This document shows, piece by piece, positions 55,070 through 64,000 of a stretch of 64,000 nucleotides of DNA. The translations under genes were made by a program, and so were the position numbers. Position 1 is the stretch's first letter, and the number at the start of each line of letters is the position of its first letter. Origin of the DNA: Isoetes taiwanensis (Eukaryota > Streptophyta > Lycopodiopsida > Isoetales > Isoetaceae); NCBI GenBank assembly GCA_021234155.1, contig JAJEKV010000005.1:10784572-10848571 (forward strand). The letters run 5' to 3'. The notes beneath the pieces are model-generated. The model saw only the letters and a program-made list of their open reading frames with translations. It did no database searches and was not told where the DNA came from.

Positions 55070-57070
55070 TTTGATGCACGCTCTCAGGCATCTTGAAATA
55101 TTCATGGATCTTTAAAAGTCTGCAGACAGATTCATTGTATGTTTTAAAATCCAACCCATCTGCTGGGACTTCATTCGCTTGGCTGAAGTTTCAGATTTGC
55201 AACAGGGTTATGTGAGTTACGTCATAGTGTGGAGCCAAGTTTTTCCTCAATGTTTTGCTTCAGTCTTAGATCGATTTTGTCAAGAGGATCTTGGGCATAA
55301 TTCCATAGATCATATTTCTACAAGCAGTCCTTTATAAATGCATAAGCTATGTTACCTGGGATATAAATGCATAAGCTATGTTACCTGGGATATAAATGCA
55401 TAAGCTATATTACCTGAGAGGGTTGATTTTTCTTGGGCATATCCGATCTCATTTAAGCTATGAGCTTCTTTCCGTTAATCAGTTCGAAGCACCATTCTGA
55501 AGGCATAAACATCAACTTTTTCGTTCACTTTCATAGTGTAACAACACTCTGTCAGGGAAGTCATTCGTGTTAGATAAGAAATTAAATGGCAGAGATATTT
55601 TGAGGTCTTTGGATTTACCTGGTGCCATGTATCTATATGTGCCAACAATAACAGATACAGATAGCCCATCTTTGTCAATCAATCTTGCTATTTCGAAGTC
55701 TGATTCAAGGCTCCATGTTAGAGTGTAACAGAATTTTGCTGGATTTTATGTCGTGATAAATAATTTGGGGATGAATATCATGGTGCAGGTATGCCAATAC
55801 ATGTGTAGTACCTAATGCAATTTTTTGTATCTTGTTTTCCAATCAAGAGAAGGTGTCCCATGCAGAGCATCCCTGAGGCTTCCTAGTTCCATGTACTCAT
55901 ATTTAGATTTCTATATTGTAACTTGCCTAGAGTTTCTAACTCCCTGTAAAATATTGCTCATGCTCTTGATAGCTCAAGTTTCTTTACTGCAAGTTCTTGT
56001 CTAGATCTGCTAATGACTTTGTATACTATTCCAGGTACACCTTTTTCTACAATATTATCATTAATTAAGATCTATGTGGCATGCAATACTTCTGCTGCAG
56101 ACAGTTTCCTGGAGCCATTGATAAGGAAGACTCTTGATTTGGCTTTCTGACATCAGATGGTGATTAGACAAACAACTAAAAGACAAAATGCAATCGCTCC
56201 AAGAATTATCCCAGCAAAAAAGCCTTTTTTTAGTCCCTTTTTGCTTGATAAAGTTTCCGACGTATTTATAGTGCAGGTATGTATTTGAAGTGCACAACTT
56301 CTGATTGCCAGCAAATGTCAGAGGATAGGAAATCAAGAACCTTTTTCATGACTCGGGAACATCTGATGATAAATTGTTATATGAGACATCCACATGTATT
56401 CGCTTTGTCATGTTACACAAGATGTCTGGAATGTGGCCTTCTAATTTGACAAGTCCATTTGTTCAAGTGAAATCAGGATGCCTAGTTCTGCTGGTATATT
56501 CCCAGTTAGCTTATTGTAGCTTATGTTAAGCATCCTTAAATTCAGGTGCTTAATTTCATGAGATATGGATCCTTCCAGTTTGTTATCTCCCATTCACCTC
56601 CGCAAAAGATTGCCAAGCAAAAATTAAGCTTGGGATTTAGTTTTGCCGATCTATTCCCTTCAAGGTTTAGTGTTTCTAATTTCTTAAGACTATTCATCTC
56701 TTGTGGGAGATTGCCCGCAAGAAGGTTGTTGCTCAAATGCGGATAGAACATTTACGTGCGGTTGGCAAGCTCACGGTGGAATAGAACCATTTCCAAGTTA
56801 AATGAGATTTCGGTTTTTGAAAGAAGGCGGCATAGATTTTACTGCGAATATCTCGGCCTTTTTCCCGCCAAAGTCTTTCCTTTACATTCTAATTTAGATT
56901 GTATTCATAACTTGCAACCTGACTTGAAGTATTTGTTTCTAATTTTGTATGTTCTAGATTGTTCAAAGATACGGCTATGGTGTTTTTGCGGATGGCGGTG
57001 TTTTCTCGGATCTCTGACATACCGCTACATCCACCATGAATCCTAAAAACATTGATTCTCAGATCAAACA
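55070..57070 (-). pseudogene. LRR receptor-like kinase pseudogene
   Basis: Read on the minus strand. LRRs come first (56760-56440): NNLLAGNLPQEMNSLKKLET, ISYNKLTGNIPAELGILISL and HVDVSYNNLSSDVP. Then comes the LRR cap (TFAGNQKLCTS, near 56300) and a membrane helix (GFFAGIILGAIAFCLLVV, near 56200). The kinase follows: [72 protein letters not shown] and YTMKVNEKVDVYAF, ending with ELINGKKLIA near 55460. In the catalytic loop the usual HRD is YHD and the DFG is DFE. At least six stops or shifts and a roughly 100 bp insertion between two LRRs are visible. The weakest homology is below 55300. It is a dead copy of a plant LRR-RLK; the subfamily is not resolved. Confidence 0.88.
55334..55420. repeat. 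Tandem repeat, 29 bp x 3
   Basis: Units ATAAATGCATAAGCTATGTT start at 55334, 55363 and 55392. The third is slightly diverged. It interrupts the C-terminal part of the kinase pseudogene. Confidence 0.93.
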
Positions 57071-58056
57071 TCTCATAGGGCGAAAATACAGAAACCATTA
57101 TGCTAACAATGGGTCTGACTTTGGGTCTTCAGAACTCCCTTCAAATTATTGTAAAACAACTTTCAGCAGTAACCCATCTGCTCTCTTTTTATAATCTATG
57201 GCTAAACGTCTTTACAAGTTTTCTTTTGAATTAACTGTACAATATCGTACAATGCCAGTAGTTGGGGCTCTAGCAGTAGATTGTTTGGCCTTGATCCCTC
57301 TGTATCCGTCCTTCTTTATAGCTCAAGACATTACTATGGCTAGCTGTGGTCAAATCCGTTCATGATGAGGCTATGGATAGCCCTTGCTTTTAAATGAATC
57401 CAATACACCACATTTAAGGAAGATTTCCACAAACAGAGAGAGCTTAATGTATATGTTTCATTGGGTAAACATTTTGTGAGCAATGTTCTAACAATCACTT
57501 TAATTGTATTGTTGTACAATAAAATGTGTCTTTACCAAAAACCATGACTTGCCTATTTTGTTTTATGGATACCCTTCCAAATATATATTGTGTACATTAT
57601 GCATATTTTATAAGGGAATATATATAGTTTGATCAGTGCCAAAACATTCTTCTAAAACTCTAAGCATTTCGCAGTTCCAAAGTAGGCAACACTACAATGC
57701 TTGAAAGAAGGGAGCCCAGAGTCTTAGTCAAAGTGCAAATGCCTAGGCCATGGTAAGGATAGAGAAAAAGCAATTAGTTCAATGCAAGCAGTTTGTTCAA
57801 TACAAGTCATGTAAAGTATGATGGATTTATCTTGGTGGATCTTCACATTAGTGAAATTCATGGTGGAAATGTGTTCCACTTCTACTAAGTGCCTTTAATA
57901 GAAACAACTTCTACTAGTGTCTTTTATTGTTACTAAGTGGCTTTAGTAGAAGTTTTAATATGCCTAGCTAAACAAAACCTTGCTAAAGCCTTCTGTTTTA
58001 ATATACCTAGCTAAACAAAACCTTGCCAAAGTCTTCTGGTGTGCCTTTTGCTAGTT
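57071..58056. other. Non-coding stretch
   Basis: AT-rich, with a short repeated phrase (TAAACAAAACCTTGCNAAAG near 57969 and 58011). No gene is supported. Confidence 0.45.
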
Positions 58057-58250
58057 TTTTTTTTTAGCACACCAGCCCGGCCTACAGCCTTTCCTCAAAT
58101 TCTAGCCTATCCACGTGGCCCTTCCACTTCATCAATATCTGATGTGGCGTACAATTTCACGTTGGATCTTGATTTTATCACACCAACGGCAGACGAAATT
58201 AGAAAGGGTCTGGAAAATAGCCCTCCCGGAGATACCATTAGTCGCCATAT
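58057..58250. repeat. Dispersed repeat family, copy 3
   Basis: A T-run then TAGCACACCAGCCCGGCCTA, with TTCCTCAAATTCTAGCC and CACGTGG as in copy 2. It lacks the TACCG pentamer. Plus-strand frames through it (58039-58317) are not considered genes. Confidence 0.75.
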
Positions 58251-59060
58251 CTGTACTCGGCATGCTCTGCATTGGCCCTTCCTTTTCTTGTTTTATTTTT
58301 CTTGCAATCACAGATAGCACGACTGCATCAAATCTGACGGAGCTTCATCTCCACCCTTTCGCTGATTCTTGCATGCCTAGTGTATTCCTTCTTGTTCATA
58401 CCACGTTTGGAGTTTCCATTGCCTTTTCCTCCTCCCGTGGTACCCTCACAGACTTGCTTCCTTCTGGCCGGTGCTAAATCTGTGTTTGCCCCTTTCATGT
58501 GCCTCTTGCTTCCTCCTATCTGTTTGCTCCAGTTTTGTGCAGGGTTGGAATTTCTGGAGCTGGTTGCCGCCGGTACTTCTGATTCGACCCCTTTTCGATG
58601 CCTCTATTTGCATTTAATTCGGTATGCTAGAATCATGATGACCATAGCAAGATCTGCATCTATCTTTTCAATCCAAACTATTTCCATATATCTCTTAGTA
58701 CTCGCTTTGCTATTTGATATCACTGGTGTTTTATGACCTGTCATTAAAGGGGCGTTGGAAGAGCTTCATATCCACAATTTTCTTCTTTTTAGAGCAAGTT
58801 CTCCTTTGCAGAGGGCCTCGATGATACGATTCTTGGTAGTTTTGGGTATCGTGCACAGACAAGGCTTTCCTTCTTATTCCAATCTGCATCCCCATAACTG
58901 CAAGGATTCGAGCATTCTTATTTGCCTCTGTTAAAACCTGCATGATTTTGGATATAGCCACCACGTCTCCAGCACCTCCCACATTGCTAACCAGGACTGA
59001 AGGTTCAGTGCTCTGCATCAGATCTTTTATGAGAAGGGGAATTAATCTGTTGCTTGGTGG
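58251..59060. other. Unassigned stretch before the formin exon
   Basis: A minus-strand open frame at 58731-59096 (SVLVSNVGGAGDVVAISKIM and onward) is not recognised and overlaps the formin exon on the other strand. Plus-strand frames are short. Confidence 0.35.
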
Positions 59061-59147
59061 GCTGCTACTGCAACGGCCCAAAATATAGCCATTCAAATAC
59101 GTGCCTTGGCCTTAACAAAAGCAGAAATTCAGGAAGCTTTATTAGAG

Positions 59148-62027
59148 GTGGGTATTGTCTATTCCAGCTTTCCATTCTCAATATGTTGCAACATTCATAT
59201 TTTATGGTGAACTTTATTTTGAAGATTTTATAAGTAAATGGACATATATTAAAGCATTAAACTGGAGGTTCTACTCTAGCCTTGTGGATGGTGGTAGAAC
59301 CTTATCATTTTTGCTTTCTTATGGGCTTGACTTCCATGTATTTTGTGGTTAAAAATGTGTTATTAACACTAGACCTGTCTCTGGAACCATTCCTGATCCA
59401 TGGACCAGAACTGGCCCACATGACCTCTGCCACTTAAACCCATGTAACTCATAACAGAAATTTCGATTTTGAACTATACCGCCACCATTTGAGTCTTCAC
59501 TTGTTTCTTAATGACTTCTGAGAATTTCAAGACCAATGGGGTCACCTCTACCTTGTGGTGATTGCTCAAACATTAGAGAATTTGGCAGTTTCTGCACCAG
59601 TCCAGAACTGCCTTCTTCAATTAGCATAAAGTGACCTAAACCTTGTTAAAGTTGGAGGTATTTGCCTGTTTATCATAGAACACATTGAGTTTTATGTTCC
59701 CATGTTTTCTTGCTATCATCTGACATTGGTGGAAGCCGCCAAACCCTATTTTGGTCAAAAAAGCTGCTTGAGGTTCGAGAATTATTTCTCTCTTATTATA
59801 ACAAGTTTTAACTCAATTCTTGTGGCCATGAGTTGCTAACTATACGAGCTATAGTCTCATGATTTTTTGGAGTGTTCATAAGTCATGTTAACCTCACAAT
59901 TTACTAAAAGAATCTACGATACGTAATTGGGACACAAGTATATGTTAAAATGCTCAAATAACAACCATCCATAATACCATGAGGGTAATAAGTGATGCAT
60001 TCTACTTATATCTACATAGAATATAACTCTTATCAACTTACATATAGGGTAACTAGAGTGTAACCATGCAATTCTTGGGATTAAAACATGATGTACAGCT
60101 GCAGGATTAATACATTAGAGTATAAAAGTTGAGTTAACTCCACAATTATAGCTCCAAAACTCCACAATGGTCATAGTTAGTGATGTTTATTGATGAATTA
60201 AGTGAATGTTGTGAAGTTTAGTCATGACAATATGTAATTAGACCATATGACATTATATGTATGTTTCTTTAGTTCATGGAAGAGACACTACCTTTCCCCA
60301 TATAAGCCTATAAAATAGTTGAAAATGTGAACATTGACTTATATGGAGATCTCTTATATAAGTTGTATGTCCTTATTGAAAAAAAATACGAAGAAATCTG
60401 TTTATTTCTTACTAGCATAAACTTTATATCTGTGTTGCTGCTATAAAGCATTGTCATCTAAGTAGAATAATGTTACATGTAGGTTATCTTTCATGTATAT
60501 TATATTTTTCATGGATGCGTACCTTTCTTGGCAATATAAATCTCTAGTTGCATGTTAAAGTAACATGTTATTTCTAAGGTTTTAATTTATATAAGCATGC
60601 ATCACCATTTATGGTCCATGAGACCAATTGTATAGAGCATATATCTCTCACTAGCCTTATCCATTTTGCCCCATAGAATGATACTATGGCTTTTTAGCTT
60701 CGATCACATGATTTTTGAAAGGTGTAAGTGGAGGTCCATGTAGGTTCAATTGGTCATAAGTACCTCATAAATTCTCAATTCTTTGTGCTTCAATCTTACC
60801 CTTAAATTACGCAAGCTCACATAGTCAACTAATTTTCTCCTACAGAGAATCATACAAGTAAACTATATGCGAAAGTTGAGATCAAAATTGATTAAAGTGA
60901 TGCCATTATTGATTTTTAAACTTTCAATCATTTGGACCAATGATGGTCTGCAACTGGACTGCAGATAGCAGTCTATCTTGATGTTTTATAGAAAAAGTTT
61001 TTCATATTTTTCCTTGGTTCTTTTTGCATTTGTTTCTTGATATGAGATACTTCGAGGATGTGATTTTGTAAAGTCACACCTTTAAGGCACAAATCTAGAA
61101 TAAACATGGAAGACATAATATAATTGATGCTATTTATTTTAATACAATCCTAAAGATAATGACCAACAGATATTTTTTGTGAACAAAGTGGTTCAGGAGC
61201 TACTCATGTCCCAAAACTCAACGTGAGATGGACTAACATAAGTATATTATTGATTTTTAAATGGACTATGGACCAGTAATGGGCAGGTACAGAAATCGTT
61301 TTTGATTTTTATTTACCATGTCTTTTACTCTTTTCACGAGCTTGTTTTTGCATTGGTTTCATATTCTTATAAACTTTCATAATGTGATTTTTTGGAGGAC
61401 AACCTAGAGTCATATGTATCAATGTTACCCATTTGTATAAATTCCCTAAATTTAAAATTAGAAATAAAAGTCAAAACATCAAATTCAAACTCAACAAACA
61501 TTTTTCTAGGATGGAGGACCTCGTGAACTACTTATATGCCAAATTTGAGCTCAAAATTTATCTCCTTCCAAAAGTTGTTGTTTTTATACCACAACTGCTT
61601 TCTGGGAACCAGTACTGGTTCTCAGAAAGCAGAAGACAGTTTTGACCCTGTCATGTTTGAATGGCTATATCTTCCTTCACAGAATTCGGATTGAGATGCA
61701 ATTTTTTGTGTCTTGCTCTATATCTCGTGTAGAAAAATCACATTATAGCCAAAAAAATCAAAAAAATCTTTTCGTTAAGACAGTTTTACTTTGTGTGAAC
61801 ATGAAGCTTTTGGTACTTGACCCCCTTGGGTTTGCTAGTGCATAACTCACAAGAACGGGAGCTGATACATTTTTGTGTATTTTTTATGTGAACCATAACT
61901 GCCATATATGAACTCCTAGAAAGGCTTTGGCCAGTTTTCGTGCCCTTGATTTTATATGATTTTTTTTGTAAACCTTCAAAATGCCCTTTAATGGTCCATC
62001 ATGGGACAGGTCTAGTGTTAACTGCAG
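59148..62027 (+). other. Large intron of the formin pseudogene
   Basis: Bounded by GAG|GTGGGT and ACTGCAG. It is AT-rich throughout with loosely repeated phrases (TTGATTTTTAAA near 60915 and 61250). It contains a near-perfect 38 bp palindrome at 61595-61632. No coding exon is found. Confidence 0.6.
61595..61632. repeat. Near-perfect 38 bp palindrome
   Basis: CTGCTTTCTGGGAACCAG, then TA, then CTGGTTCTCAGAAAGCAG. One mismatch per arm in 18 bp. It lies inside the formin intron. Confidence 0.9.
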
Positions 62028-63056
62028 GTACTGGCCTTAATAGTAAAGCTCTAGAAGCACTAGTTAAAATGGCTCCAACAGAAGAAGAGGAGAGGAAGCT
62101 TATGTGCTACAAAGGAAGGACCCATGAAGTTGGCAAGCAGAGCAGTTCCTACTTTCTATTCTGGAAGTTCCATCTGCTTTCTGCCGCATTAGGGACCTAT
62201 AGTGCCGAGCTTCTTTTAGTGAGGAAATACACCAAATTAAGAATTCTTTGGCCATAATCAAGGTTAGTTGTGAGATTTGTTTCTAAACATGTAATATAAA
62301 GCTGAATAAAACATGAATTTGATGTGCTCTATACAGGTGGCATGCATTGAATTAAGAGGCAGCTGATCTTTCAAGAAACTATTACAAGCAATTCTCAAAA
62401 CTGGTAACAGGATGAACATGGGTACCTTTCATGGTGGTGCTGAAGAATTCAACCTGAATGCTCTTCTGAAGCTTGAAGATGTAAAGAGCAAAGATTACTT
62501 TACTTCATTTTGTTGTTCAAGAAATTGTTAGAGCAAAATGTGTACGTATAGGTAAGTTGGCAGAGCCAAGCTCTCCTGCTGGAAAGGAGCTCGAGAAGTG
62601 TGCCAGATGAGCTGAAGCACCTTGGTGCGCAGGTGATATCTGATATGATTTCAGAGCTTCCGAGTGTTCAGAAGGCAGCAGGCTTGGACTGTGATGTACT
62701 AAAATCATCTGTGGCTCAACTTTTCAGTGGCTTTAAAAAGCTAAAGGAGGATGCAAAAGCACATTCCCATTCAAAAGCAAAGTCTGCCTTCGGTTATGAA
62801 GCACATTTTAGGAGTCCATGATGCGGTTTATAGAGAGTGAGGAAGAAAATGTTGAACGCGTTGGAGGTGATATGCAAACCGTTTTGGCAGCCGTTAACAA
62901 ACTCAATATCTATTTCAATGGCAGTGCTCCCAGGGATGATGCAACTTCATTTCAAATCTTTGGGACTGTTAAAGAATTCCTTGTCCTGCTTGAGAAGCAT
63001 CAGGAAATAAGTTTGATCCTGCAGTGGTTGCTCTACCAATATAGACTTTTGAGCTA

Positions 63057-64000
63057 ATTGTACGAGTGCTGCTACTGCTTGCTGGTTTTGTAGCATTGGA
63101 TAACTGGCAAGTTGCATCTACCCATTGTACCATATTTCAAGGAAAAAGTATTCACGACAATTTGTGGCCAGTTGTTTTTATATTGTAAATAGAATTCATC
63201 ATACAGAGTTCATGGTCTGTTTTGAGTTGGGAAGCTGGTGTAATATTTAGTCACCTGCTGCGATGACTTGAAATGCAGGTGGCAGGCATCTATGCTGCCC
63301 TAAATTTTGTATTTAATTCAAATGTCATGCTTTTAGTGATGGTTAGATATTGAGCATATTGTCCTTTTGTTTAAATTATATGAAGATGAAAATATATATA
63401 TGAACCCTATCTTGGACAATAGCAACATATCTTTGACTTAGTAATTTCTTGCAGCATGCTAATGTTAACTTACTAGATATTTTGCAGACTAAGCGTAAGG
63501 CACAAAGCACTGAAAGTTAGCTTTCTAGCATTTCTAGATATTTAATATCAATGATTACTCATTGTATTACCATTTTAAAGCACATTCTTTTCTTTAACAT
63601 TGTTCACTTTAAAGCACATTCATTTCTTTAACATTGTTTAGGCCTATTACACACTATAGAACTCCTCCTAGAAGAAAACTATCTTTAGCAATTACTATTT
63701 AAGTTTTAACTTGCGTTGCGCAAAGGGGGTGAGGTGCCAAAGTTATCACATATATAGATTAGCATTGATTGGGGTGAGGTGCCAAAGTTATCACATATAT
63801 AGATTAGCATTACTTGGGCTGCCAAGCTTGCTAGCACCTTTTGCAATCTGAAGTGCTAAATGCCACTAGATCATATAGCCAAAGATTCGTTATTTTGAAG
63901 TTCATTACTCCATTTATAAACCCAACTATACAACATTTATAAATATTGTTAAGTTCCATTTGAACACACAGAAATCCAGTACTAAGCAGGACAATGGTCA
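63057..64000. other. Non-coding 3' flank with two small tandem duplications
   Basis: A 36 bp unit with TTTAAAGCACATTC is doubled at about 63574-63645. A 45 bp unit GGGGTGAGGTGCCAAAGTTA starts at 63726 and 63771. No gene is supported. Confidence 0.7.

Larger units (their letters stand above)
59061..63056 (+). pseudogene. Formin FH2-domain pseudogene
   Basis: The first exon seen is 59061-59147 (QNIAIQIRALALTKAEIQEALL). After a 2.9 kb gap, 62028-62262 reads TGLNSKALEALVKMAPTEEE, then a one-base shift and LEVPSAFCRIRDL with a stop. Exon 62337-62551 reads [20 protein letters not shown] and [13 protein letters not shown] tail (62564-63056) reads QVISDMISELPSVQKAAGLD and DDATSFQIFGTVKEFLVLLE. These are successive blocks of the plant formin FH2 domain, which nucleates actin. 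The intron between 62551 and 62564 is reduced to 12 bp (GTAAGTTGGCAG). Stops and shifts make it dead, and the upstream proline-rich FH1 part is not found. Confidence 0.88.

Noticed and set aside
58731-59096. 121-residue minus-strand ORF as a separate gene
   Set aside because: It overlaps the recognisable formin exon on the opposite strand, has no recognised domain, and ends in low-complexity lysines.

Overview
The window is nuclear DNA of a land plant with a very high load of mobile elements. It is probably a seed-free vascular plant such as a fern or lycophyte, although a gymnosperm cannot be excluded. The grounds are GT-AG introns, plant-type genes and gene remnants (an oleate desaturase, CHUP1, a formin, an LRR receptor kinase), plant-type LTR, LINE and Helitron elements, and an AT-rich non-coding background. 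Only one conserved host gene looks intact: an FAD2-type delta-12 desaturase at 50029-51150, with a classic intron in its 5' UTR. The species call is an inference; the plant assignment is secure.

Layout, left half. 1-1560 is mostly unassigned, with a local duplication and a possible minus-strand exon. 1785-7110 holds two divergently transcribed genes of an unfamiliar element. The minus-strand gene has three exons and encodes a ParB/sulfiredoxin-like protein; its second intron carries six palindromes at 42-43 bp spacing. The plus-strand gene is a decayed DUF7869-like, possibly DDE-type transposase relative. 7557-8033 holds three CpG-rich nested hairpins about 200 bp apart, followed by a TATA box and an unidentified broken ORF. 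About 10023-26221 is a decayed Ty3 chromovirus: gag and protease, then RT, RNase H, integrase and chromodomain, a polypurine tract and a 1.6 kb 3' LTR. It is interrupted by a 495 bp TRIM element (5 bp target duplication) and by an 8.4 kb L1-type LINE on the minus strand (14 bp target duplication). That LINE carries six closely packed ORFs, two of which are paralogous to each other.

Layout, right half. 26222-33400 is AT-rich debris with a LINE 3' fragment and some exon-like pieces. 33576-36700 is a second, GC-rich LINE lineage bounded on both sides by purine-rich simple sequence. 38362-48624 has the termini of a Helitron. Inside, in one orientation, lie a Ty3 pol fragment without LTRs, a COMM-domain-like fragment, five exons of a CHUP1 relative with their introns, and a sialidase-like exon. 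FAD2 follows. 51200-64000 contains direct duplications, a dispersed repeat, a minus-strand LRR receptor-kinase pseudogene (about 55070-57070) and a plus-strand formin FH2 pseudogene (about 59061-63056).

The strongest leads are the ParB-like protein paired with a phased palindrome array, the six-ORF LINE with its duplicated small leader ORFs, and the gene-capturing Helitron. All calls come from reading the sequence and its translations; no database search was run.
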